Below, one piece after another: positions 1 through 7,115 of a DNA stretch of 45,506 bases. The stretch's first letter is position 1. Each line of letters begins with the position of its first letter. Location: NCBI GenBank assembly GCA_902597895.1, contig CACJZM010000007.1:1-45506 (forward strand), read 5' to 3'. This DNA is from an uncultured Pelagibacteraceae bacterium (lineage in GTDB: Bacteria > Pseudomonadota > Alphaproteobacteria > Pelagibacterales > Pelagibacteraceae). The notes under the pieces were generated by a model, which ran no database searches, had not been told where the DNA came from, and saw nothing but the letters and a program-made list of their open reading frames with translations. The position numbers and the translations under genes were made by a program.

Positions 1-998
1 ATTACATACTCAGGTGTTCCAAATAGCATATTGCGTTTATGTAGGAAGTCGTAGCTTAAAAGATCTAACTTTCCTTTAGTAACAGGTAATTCTTCACCCG
101 GATCCATGTGGTTTCCAAGCCCTCTCCAATGACAAACCCATCTCATATAATTAACCATATGTTCGCCAGCTTTTTCTTTTGCCTCCTCCATTGTATCTGC
201 AACAAACATATCTCTAACTAGCGAAATACCTTCCCCCATCGGAACATTTCTTTTTTCCGCTTCAGATTTTGCATTTTTAAAAGCTTCAAATTTAATTTTT
301 AGAGCCTTAACAGTAGGGATCCACATAATAATATTTAATCCTTGTGCTGCTGCCCATTCAATAGATCTTATTCCATCAACTACCTGATGAATAGCTGGGT
401 AAGGTTTTTGATAAGGCTTTGGAAGTACACTTATATTTTCCATAACATTTGTTTCAAGATTAACCAAATCTTTATTTGGTGGACTCATATCATGCTGCCA
501 AACATAATTTGGTGCAGGATAAGTGTAAAATTCACCTTTATGATTGAAAAATTTTTCTTTCCAAGCTTTTTTTAAGATTGTAAGAGTTTCCTCAAATAAC
601 CTAAAGTTTTTTGCTTGGTCTTTCATATCAGCTTCTTTATTTAAATTAATTGCTTCTCTACCGTAAATTCCTCTTCCTATTCCGATTTCAACTCTACCTT
701 TTGATAACTGATCAAGAAGAGCAATATCTTCAGCCATTCTAATTGGATTGTGAAAAGTAATTACATTACATGCTTGACCAATTCTAATTTTTTTAGTTCT
801 AGCGGCAGCATCAACTCCCATCATCAATGGGTTCGTAAGTGACTCCATTCCTTCATGGTTAAAGTGATGTTCTGTATACCATATTGAATTCCAATTATTT
901 TGGTCACAATATTCTGTAATTTCTCTAGTTTCGTCTAAAAGTTTATCGTAGGGCTTATGGGTCCAATTTGTGGTGTTACAAAAATATCCAAACTTCAT
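1..998 (-). CDS. LLM-class flavin-dependent oxidoreductase (luciferase-like monooxygenase), 3' end cut off by window
   Basis: The reading frame opens at an ATG at 996-998 and stays open to the window edge, giving about 332 residues without a stop. The start is preceded by a good Shine-Dalgarno (AAAGGAGA on the minus strand). The N-terminus (MKFGYF, then YTEHHF near residue 40) and the internal GRVEIGIGRG motif with AEDIALLDQLS are typical of the bacterial luciferase-like (F420/FMN-dependent) TIM-barrel family. These enzymes oxygenate or reduce small organic substrates using reduced flavin supplied by a separate reductase, and no reductase gene is visible here. It lies 107 bp downstream of the 2OG oxygenase on the same strand and may be the last visible gene of that operon, although a GC-richer leader separates them. 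The family call is secure; the substrate is unknown. Confidence 0.85.
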   Translation of the reverse strand, partial: MKFGYFCNTTNWTHKPYDKLLDETREITEYCDQNNWNSIWYTEHHFNHEGMESLTNPLMMGVDAAARTKKIRIGQACNVITFHNPIRMAEDIALLDQLSKGRVEIGIGRGIYGREAINLNKEADMKDQAKNFRLFEETLTILKKAWKEKFFNHKGEFYTYPAPNYVWQHDMSPPNKDLVNLETNVMENISVLPKPYQKPYPAIHQVVDGIRSIEWAAAQGLNIIMWIPTVKALKIKFEAFKNAKSEAEKRNVPMGEGISLVRDMFVADTMEEAKEKAGEHMVNYMRWVCHWRGLGNHMDPGEELPVTKGKLDLLSYDFLHKRNMLFGTPEYV

Positions 999-1105
999 AA
1001 AGTCTCCTTTAAATATTCATTTAAAGACGACCGATCCCGCTTTCGTAAAACATTGAAGTCTAAACGACGAGTTATGTATCGCTTTATGAATCTATATTAT
1101 TATTC
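999..1105 (-). other. Intergenic leader with a GC-richer core, function unknown
   Basis: Between the 2OG oxygenase stop and the flavin monooxygenase start lies 107 bp whose central part (about 1027-1085) is visibly richer in G and C (CGTCG, AAAGCGGGATCGGTCGTC on the minus strand) than other gaps in this window. Only short, weak pairings can be drawn (for example AAGCG with CGTTT, ACGA with TCGT), and it matches no riboswitch consensus that I can recall. The Shine-Dalgarno for the downstream gene is at 1003-1010. It may be a structured leader or simply carry a promoter. Confidence 0.3.
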
Positions 1106-2080
1106 TTATCGTTGATATTCAATAAATTTTTTTAGGGAGTTATTGAGAAATTTTTCATAAATCTCAGCATTATCTTGTTTACTATTTTTATTAGTTAATA
1201 AGTCCTTATTCATTTTAAAGTCAAATGATGGTTCAAAAAAGAAAGGGACGGACATCCTTTCTTTTCTATTCCATAAAACTCTGTGATTTGTAGCTTTAAA
1301 TTTACTTTTACTTAAAAACTCTAATGCTCTACCTGTATTTACAACTAGAGCATTTTTATTAAATGGAACATTATACCATTTCTTATTTTTTCTATTTTGG
1401 ACTTGCAGTCCTCCTCTTTTATCTTGATATAAAACTGTGAAAATTCCACTATCAACATGGGTTTCGCAACCAAGGGCCACACCATCCTGTTTGGATATTT
1501 CAATAGGTTTGCTTTGATTTGAATAATAATTAAATCTCAAAGTGCTTAAAGTTTTAAGTCTTGAAAAAACCACTCTAGATAAAGATGGATCTTTTTTATA
1601 AATTTTTATTATACATTTAAACAAAATCTCACTCAAATTATAAACTCTATCAAAATAATCAGATAAAATTACTATATCCTTTTTATTGAAAGACTTTTTT
1701 AGATCAATGTACTCTATGTACTGATTTTTTATCTTATTAGAAAAATTTTTTGTTACTCTTAAGTCCCCAATATCAAGCCCCTCTTTGCCATTAATATCAT
1801 TTGGAAAATAACCTCTGTAAACATTTTTATTATTTTTGTTCCATTTTTTTGGAGCTAATTTAGTTTTATTTTTATATGTTGATTTAAAAAAATTATTTCC
1901 AACTTTACATAAATTTTTAATTTTTTTTAAACTTATTCCGTGCCCTGTTATTTGAAAAAAACCTATATTTATACAAGCTACTTCTATTTGTTTGATAATA
2001 TTATTTACTTTTTTAGAGTTTAAATTTTTTTTAGTTAAAGGTGAAACATTTATTGTAGGAATAAATCTACTTTTTATCAT
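1106..2080 (-). CDS. 2-oxoglutarate/Fe(II)-dependent dioxygenase, isopenicillin-N-synthase-like family
   Basis: This 324-residue protein has the N-terminal DIOX_N-type segment (about residues 7-110, including the GFFQITGHGI motif) followed by the double-stranded beta-helix domain. The iron-binding facial triad is visible as H208-x-D210 (ETHVDSG) and H266 (TNHRVLW), and the 2OG carboxylate-binding R-x-S appears as R275-M-S. The protein therefore looks catalytically complete. Family members hydroxylate, desaturate or cyclise small molecules; the substrate cannot be read from sequence. Its start overlaps the stop of the upstream transporter gene by 4 bp (ATGA), a strong sign of translational coupling. 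The unusually Lys/Asn-rich composition reflects the AT-rich genome. Confidence 0.85.
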   Translation of the reverse strand: MIKSRFIPTINVSPLTKKNLNSKKVNNIIKQIEVACINIGFFQITGHGISLKKIKNLCKVGNNFFKSTYKNKTKLAPKKWNKNNKNVYRGYFPNDINGKEGLDIGDLRVTKNFSNKIKNQYIEYIDLKKSFNKKDIVILSDYFDRVYNLSEILFKCIIKIYKKDPSLSRVVFSRLKTLSTLRFNYYSNQSKPIEISKQDGVALGCETHVDSGIFTVLYQDKRGGLQVQNRKNKKWYNVPFNKNALVVNTGRALEFLSKSKFKATNHRVLWNRKERMSVPFFFEPSFDFKMNKDLLTNKNSKQDNAEIYEKFLNNSLKKFIEYQR

Positions 2081-3030
2081 CTTCTCACCGGTGTTTCAGT
2101 TGCAATATATTGGTCTTTAATTTTTTCTCTAAGGTAAATATACAATCCTGCACTTATAATAAAACTTACTCCTAACAATGTCCTGGATGAGGGAATTTCA
2201 TTAAATAAAAAATAACCGGGTATCATCGACATTATAATTAAAGAGTATTCAAAAAGTGATACCACAGATGGTGAAGCAATTATGTATGCTGAAAAAATAC
2301 AAACAAAAGCAATTGATGCTGCAAAACCAAAAAATAATAAAAACTTCCAAGTATACTCAAATTCTGTAAACCATTCTCTATATATAAATTGTATCGAAGG
2401 ATTTAAATTTGAGTTATAGAATTGGCCACTACCCATAAATATAAAAATAATTATACATAATAAAATTGCAATTAAATAAAAATAAAACATTTGAGTATAA
2501 ATATTATCTTTATCAGATGTATATTTTGTAATTGTCATTGAAGCTGCATAAAAAAATGCAGAAATCACAGGTAATAAACTTTTATAATCAAAATCTGAAA
2601 AATTTGGATTTAAAACTATTAATACACCAGCAAAACCAAATGCAATAGCAGACCATCTCCGTATACCTACAAATTCTTTTAAAAAGAAAGTTGCAAACAT
2701 AGAAACAAAAAACGGACAAGAAAAAAATAAAGCATTAGCAGTTGCTAATGGCATATATGTCAAAGAAACAAAAAATGCTGAAAACGCTATAAAATGAAAA
2801 AGAACTCTTAAAATTGTTAGGTAAGGATAGTTTGTTCTTAAATTAACTTTAATTTTTCTAATTTTTAAATATCCAAATAGTAAAAATGCAGCAACCACAT
2901 ATCTACTTAAAAAAATTTCATATAATGATGATTTCTCAAATATAAATTTAATAAGAGAATCTTGCATTGCAAACATAGTCATTGCAATAATTGTGAGAAT
3001 AATACCTTTTGATGTCTTATGAAGAACCAT
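2077..3030 (-). CDS. EamA/DMT-family membrane transporter
   Basis: The 317-residue protein is almost entirely hydrophobic, with about ten predicted membrane segments in two homologous halves. The N-terminal stretch (GIILTIIAMTMFAMQDSLIK) and the end of the first half (GFAGVLIVLNP near residues 132-142) are characteristic EamA repeats. Such proteins export or import metabolites such as amino acids, nucleosides or organic cations. It sits between a thioesterase gene (41 bp upstream) and the 2OG oxygenase (4-bp overlap), so it probably moves the substrate or product of that small operon. The family is clear; substrate and direction are not. Confidence 0.88.
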   Translation of the reverse strand: MVLHKTSKGIILTIIAMTMFAMQDSLIKFIFEKSSLYEIFLSRYVVAAFLLFGYLKIRKIKVNLRTNYPYLTILRVLFHFIAFSAFFVSLTYMPLATANALFFSCPFFVSMFATFFLKEFVGIRRWSAIAFGFAGVLIVLNPNFSDFDYKSLLPVISAFFYAASMTITKYTSDKDNIYTQMFYFYLIAILLCIIIFIFMGSGQFYNSNLNPSIQFIYREWFTEFEYTWKFLLFFGFAASIAFVCIFSAYIIASPSVVSLFEYSLIIMSMIPGYFLFNEIPSSRTLLGVSFIISAGLYIYLREKIKDQYIATETPVRR

Positions 3031-3071
3031 TGAGCACCTATATCAAATAAAATTTAAATTTAATATTTAAA

Positions 3072-3536
3072 TTATTTCTTTAATTTTGATGTAAATTTAA
3101 GATCAGAGGTAAATTGAGATTTATTTGTGCTGATAAAATTATCCATTAGTTTCAATTTATCTTTTTCAAATTCAGCAACACGTCTTTCTTTTAGATCAAC
3201 GTATAGAGATATCATTTCAATAGTTGCTGATAGTTTTTGGGTACTTTTTTCAATCATTTCAAGCTTATAATGAAGTCTTTTCTTATCATGATCCAAATAA
3301 GTTAAGAAAACATCTACGTCTTCGTTTTCCTTAACTTCATTATTGTAAGTAGTATGGGTTTCAACAACCATAGTACTTTTATTAGTTTCTTTTGCTGAAG
3401 TTTCACCCATCTGAAATTTTTCAAGCATCACTTCCCAAGCTTTATCAAAAATTAGAACATAATATGCCATGTTTAGGTGATTATTGTAGTCTACCCAATC
3501 TTTAGTAATTTTATATGTCTTAAGAAACTCTGGCAT
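3072..3536 (-). CDS. Hotdog-fold acyl-CoA thioesterase (4HBT-like)
   Basis: This 154-residue single-domain hotdog protein carries the 4-hydroxybenzoyl-CoA-thioesterase-type motif D16-YNNH20-LN-x-x-YY at the N-terminus, where the acidic residue is the usual catalytic group. The length fits stand-alone family members. It probably hydrolyses an acyl-CoA thioester in the cytoplasm. Similar domains occur alone or fused to L-carnitine dehydrogenases in carnitine catabolism, and a gamma-butyrobetaine-hydroxylase-like gene lies 2.4 kb away, but this link is only suggestive. It is the first gene of the minus-strand operon running toward the left edge. Confidence 0.78.
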   Translation of the reverse strand: MPEFLKTYKITKDWVDYNNHLNMAYYVLIFDKAWEVMLEKFQMGETSAKETNKSTMVVETHTTYNNEVKENEDVDVFLTYLDHDKKRLHYKLEMIEKSTQKLSATIEMISLYVDLKERRVAEFEKDKLKLMDNFISTNKSQFTSDLKFTSKLKK

Positions 3537-3668
3537 TTTTGTATAATTTTTACATTATAATTTTCTACTAAGAAATCAATGAAGATGAGTTTGAAAATTA
3601 GTTTTTATGTGGCAACTTGTACCATTTTTGATTGTTGTAAATAAAAAAAAAAATACTAAATAAACTTT

Positions 3669-4100
3669 ATGAAATCATTAAAACTGTTTCTCTCTATAAT
3701 ATTCACAATTGTTGCTACAAATGTATCAGCAGCAGATGTAACACTAGAAATGTTAAATAAGCTGGGTAAAGAAACAATGGTTTTTTCTGAAAAAGTGGTA
3801 AAAATAAATGTCGGTGACACAGTGTTTTGGAAAGCTACTGACAAAGGTCACAATGTCGAATTTATTAAGGGTGGAACTCCAGAAGGGGTTGGGAAGTTCA
3901 AATCAAAATATAATGTTGATACAGAATACAAATTCACAATTCCAGGTATATATGCTTATTGGTGCACACCCCATAAAGGTATGGGAATGATTGGTTTTGT
4001 TGTTGTTGGTGATGACAAATCTAACTTAGATGCAATAAAAGCTATAAGATTTATGGGCAAATCTAAAAAAATTGCTCCAGAACTAATTAATTCACTATAA
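3669..4100 (+). CDS. Pseudoazurin-type blue copper protein (cupredoxin)
   Basis: This 143-residue protein has an N-terminal signal peptide (residues 1 to about 21, cleavage near VSAA), indicating export to the periplasm. The type I copper ligands are all present in the expected order and spacing for pseudoazurin: H61 (KGHNVEF), C99, H102 and M107 (YWCTPHKGMGM). Cupredoxins of this kind shuttle single electrons between periplasmic redox partners, for example from cytochromes or to reductases. No obvious redox partner is encoded beside it; its 3' end overlaps the convergent ABC ATPase gene by 6 bp. Plastocyanin/amicyanin-type proteins are the alternative call, but the C-x2-H-x4-M loop favours pseudoazurin. 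Confidence 0.9.
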   Translation: MKSLKLFLSIIFTIVATNVSAADVTLEMLNKLGKETMVFSEKVVKINVGDTVFWKATDKGHNVEFIKGGTPEGVGKFKSKYNVDTEYKFTIPGIYAYWCTPHKGMGMIGFVVVGDDKSNLDAIKAIRFMGKSKKIAPELINSL

Positions 4101-5108
4101 AGATTTTTGTAGTTCTTTGTCAGTAATATAGCCTTTTATATTTCCTTTTTTATCGACTACCTCAACTATAACATTTCTACCTACTACATTAGGTAAAAAC
4201 TCCTCTAAAAAATCATCCTCATTAACTTTAATTTTATTGGACCCATTCGGCTTAAATTCATTTGCTGGTATCATTATAATTTTTGCTTTAAGAACTTTTG
4301 CTCGATTAACATCTTTTACAAATGCTTTAACGTATTCATCGGCAGGATTCATTACTATATCTTCTGGAGTCCCCACTTGAACAAGTTTGCCAGCATTTAA
4401 TATTCCAATATGATCACCCAATCTTAGGGATTCATCTAAATCATGTGTAATAAAAACTATTGTTTTTTTTAACTCAGCTTGAAGATCAAGTAATTGTTTT
4501 TGCATATCGCTTCTTATTAATGGGTCCAGAGCACTGAATGCTTCGTCCATTAACATGATATCAGTGTTTGTTGCTAAAGCCCTTGCTAATCCAACTCTTT
4601 GTTGCATACCTCCAGATAATTGACTTGGGTATTGATGTTCAAATCCACTTAAACCAACAGATTCTATCTTTTCCATTGATACTTTTACTCTATCCTCATC
4701 TTTTATACCTTGCATTTCAAGACCATAACCAACATTTTGCAGAACAGTTTTGTGTGGAAATAATCCAAATCTTTGAAATACCATACTCATTTTATGTCGT
4801 CTAAATTCAATTAATTTTTCTTGGTTAAGAGATAAAACATTAGTTCCCTCAACTAGTATCTCACCTTCTGTTGGGTCGATTAATCTATTTAAATGTCTAA
4901 TTAATGTTGATTTACCTGAACCTGAAAGACCCATACAGACGAATGTTTCACCTTCTTCAATCTTTAAAGAAACATTATCTAAACCAACTGTATGACCTGT
5001 CTTTTCAAGAATATCCTCTTTGCTAGCTCCATCTTTTACCATTGGAACAATAGATTTTGGATTGTTACCAAAAATTTTGTAGACGTTATTTATTTCAATC
5101 TTTGACAT
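4095..5108 (-). CDS. Glycine betaine/proline-type ABC transporter ATP-binding protein (ProV/OpuAA-like), orphan
   Basis: The 337-residue ATPase has the elongated N-terminus typical of ProV-class proteins, Walker A at 60-68 (GLSGSGKST), Q-loop Q111, signature LSGG at 163-166, Walker B IMLMDE at 183-188 and switch H221. After about residue 270 there is a shortened, CBS-like tail, the part that senses ionic strength or nucleotides in this family. No permease or binding-protein gene adjoins it: the neighbours are a divergent aldolase-like gene and a convergent cupredoxin. It resembles the tmoW product at the other end of the window and is probably a second quaternary-amine ATPase working with permeases encoded elsewhere. 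Confidence 0.88.
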   Translation of the reverse strand: MSKIEINNVYKIFGNNPKSIVPMVKDGASKEDILEKTGHTVGLDNVSLKIEEGETFVCMGLSGSGKSTLIRHLNRLIDPTEGEILVEGTNVLSLNQEKLIEFRRHKMSMVFQRFGLFPHKTVLQNVGYGLEMQGIKDEDRVKVSMEKIESVGLSGFEHQYPSQLSGGMQQRVGLARALATNTDIMLMDEAFSALDPLIRSDMQKQLLDLQAELKKTIVFITHDLDESLRLGDHIGILNAGKLVQVGTPEDIVMNPADEYVKAFVKDVNRAKVLKAKIIMIPANEFKPNGSNKIKVNEDDFLEEFLPNVVGRNVIVEVVDKKGNIKGYITDKELQKSL

Positions 5109-5163
5109 TTTTTAATGTATTTCTAGCAGCAGAACTAAACTCATGCAAAACTTTTAACTTTTT

Positions 5164-5206
5164 AATTCAACTATAAATTGAATTGATATATAGTTTCTTT
5201 TATATA
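5164..5206 (+). promoter_or_regulatory. Candidate promoter and inverted repeat upstream of the aldolase-like gene
   Basis: In the divergent gap 5109-5244, a 7-bp inverted repeat (AATTCAA at 5164-5170, TTGAATT at 5178-5184, 7-bp spacer) overlaps a possible -35 box TTGAAT (5178-5183). This is followed after 17 bp by TATATA (5201-5206). The arrangement would suit a regulated sigma70-type promoter for 5245-7115. In such AT-rich DNA chance matches are common. Confidence 0.35.
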
Positions 5207-5244
5207 AGGATAAGTAAAAATTTTTTTTTATAATAAAGGCCTAA

Positions 5245-5976
5245 ATGTCAAAAAATAATTTAGATGTAAGACAAGAACTTGCAGCACTTTATAGAATACT
5301 AGACATATACGGTATGACCGATTTGGCCAATCAATGTGCAGCTGCAAGATCTTCAGAAAATAAAAATACTTTTTTAGTTCATCAATATGGAATGTTCTAT
5401 GATGAAATTACAGCTTCATCTTTAATAGAAGTAGATAATAACGGCAAACCGTTAGATCCTAAAAGTCCTTGGTTAAATGATGGATGTTTAAATTTATGCA
5501 AATGGATTTTTAATACTAGAGAGGATGTTAATTATTATATTCATGGTCATAGTGAGAATGTTATGGCTGTTGGAGGCACTGAAGAGGGGCTTCAATATTT
5601 TTCACAAGCCGCAGTTTATCTAAGTCATCTAATTGAATATATAGATTATGATTTTACAGAAGATGAGGATTATGGTGAAAAATTTAAAAATATTATAAAA
5701 AAAAAGGATATTCTTATCACACGCAATCATGGATATTATACGCTTGGAAAAACGGCAGCGGAAGCTTTTTTTAGAGCCTACTATTTGGAGCAAGCTTGTT
5801 CAGTCCAAATAAAAAATTTATCTATGAATCTTACTCCAAGACCTATTGATAAACAAAAAGCTGAATATTATTGGCAACATATGTCAAAATCTAATGATTA
5901 TAATTATGATGGAAAAACGGAGTGGGCTGCTTTATTAAGAAGACTAGATAGAGAAAACGCAAATTATAAATTATAA
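5245..5976 (+). CDS. Class II aldolase/adducin-family protein
   Basis: This 243-residue protein has the class II aldolase (AraD/FucA) layout: an N-terminal helix pair followed by the H-x-H zinc-binding segment (IHGHSENVMAV, about residues 98-108) and the downstream ITRNHGYYTLG motif (about 151-161) that supplies the third zinc histidine. Family members cleave or form C-C bonds of hydroxy-keto sugars via a zinc enediolate, but many relatives have unassigned activities, including decarboxylation. The gene lies 5 bp upstream of a gamma-butyrobetaine-hydroxylase-like oxygenase and is surely co-transcribed with it, so its substrate is more likely a betaine- or amino-acid-derived compound than a sugar phosphate (inference). 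Confidence 0.8.
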   Translation: MSKNNLDVRQELAALYRILDIYGMTDLANQCAAARSSENKNTFLVHQYGMFYDEITASSLIEVDNNGKPLDPKSPWLNDGCLNLCKWIFNTREDVNYYIHGHSENVMAVGGTEEGLQYFSQAAVYLSHLIEYIDYDFTEDEDYGEKFKNIIKKKDILITRNHGYYTLGKTAAEAFFRAYYLEQACSVQIKNLSMNLTPRPIDKQKAEYYWQHMSKSNDYNYDGKTEWAALLRRLDRENANYKL

Positions 5977-5981
5977 ATTTT

Positions 5982-7115
5982 ATGCAGGAAAATTATTCAA
6001 TTAAAAATATCAAAAAAAATACTTCCTATCTTGAGGTAGAGTGGAATGATGGTCAAAAAAGTAAATTTAATTATTTATGGTTAAGAGATAATTGTCCGTC
6101 AGCCCATGACAAAAATACAAGACATAGAATGTTTAATATTTTAAAGGTATCTACTGATATAAATGCAAAAAAATATAACATTAACGAACAAGGAAAGTTA
6201 GAGATAGAGTGGAGTGAGGGCGAACACATTAGTTATTATGATTTAAAATGGTTAAGAGAAAACTGTTATACAATAAAAAATAAAAAAAGATATTCTTCAC
6301 CTTATAAATTATGGGACTCTTCGTTACAAAAAAATTTAGATTTGATAAAAATAGATCATGATGAAATTTTAAATTCTGAAAACGGATTAATAAAATGGCT
6401 TGAACTTCTTCATCATCAAGGAATAGCAATTGTAAAAAATGCACCATCAGGTGATAAATCTGCTCTTCCATTATTGAATAGAATAAGTCATACACGTGAG
6501 ACTTTTTTTAAGACACCTTTTGAGGTTATTAATGTACCAAAGCCAAATAATTCCGCATATACAGCTCACGCTTTAAGAAACCATATGGATTTACCTTGGT
6601 TTGAAAATCCTCCAGGTTATCAATTCCTTCATTGTCTAATAAATGAAGCAGAAGGAGGAAACTCTTCAGCAGTAGATGCATTTGCCGTAGCTGATTATTT
6701 AAGAAATAATGAAAAAGAAATTTTTGAAATTTTAGTTAACACTCCTCTAAGGTTCAGAGATAAAGACTATACTCAAGTAGCCCACAGAAGTTTCTATGCT
6801 CCAGCGATAACATTGACAAAAGATGGAGATTATAACGACATAAGATTTAGTGTAGCTACTATGGATGCATTAGACTGTCATCCTGATATTATGGAAAAGG
6901 TTTATAAAGCACACCATAGATTTGGAAATTTGCTACATGATGACAAGTTTCAAATTAAATTTAAATTAGAAAAAGGAGATATATTTTCATTTAATAATAG
7001 AAGGCTTCTGCATGGCAGAACTGCATACAATCCAAATTCGGGTCACAGACATTTACAAGGATATTATATGGATAGAGATGAAATTATTGGAAGGTTAAAT
7101 TTTTTAAAAAAATAA
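5982..7115 (+). CDS. Gamma-butyrobetaine hydroxylase-like 2OG/Fe(II) dioxygenase (TauD/TfdA superfamily)
   Basis: The 377-residue protein has the two-domain plan of gamma-butyrobetaine and trimethyllysine hydroxylases. The N-terminal GBBH-like (DUF971) domain spans about 1-110 with the hallmark WLRDNC, and the C-terminal TauD domain about 120-370. Iron ligands are H201-x-D203 (RNHMDLPW) and H344 (RLLHGRTAY); R356 (GHRHLQGYY) is the likely 2OG-binding arginine. In the animal enzyme the N-terminal zinc is held by C38, C40, C43 and H82; here C38 and H82 remain but the other two positions are S and D, so the zinc site is degenerate. The family reaction makes L-carnitine from gamma-butyrobetaine, but the exact substrate here is uncertain. 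It ends directly against the convergent aldehyde dehydrogenase gene. Confidence 0.85.
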   Translation: MQENYSIKNIKKNTSYLEVEWNDGQKSKFNYLWLRDNCPSAHDKNTRHRMFNILKVSTDINAKKYNINEQGKLEIEWSEGEHISYYDLKWLRENCYTIKNKKRYSSPYKLWDSSLQKNLDLIKIDHDEILNSENGLIKWLELLHHQGIAIVKNAPSGDKSALPLLNRISHTRETFFKTPFEVINVPKPNNSAYTAHALRNHMDLPWFENPPGYQFLHCLINEAEGGNSSAVDAFAVADYLRNNEKEIFEILVNTPLRFRDKDYTQVAHRSFYAPAITLTKDGDYNDIRFSVATMDALDCHPDIMEKVYKAHHRFGNLLHDDKFQIKFKLEKGDIFSFNNRRLLHGRTAYNPNSGHRHLQGYYMDRDEIIGRLNFLKK

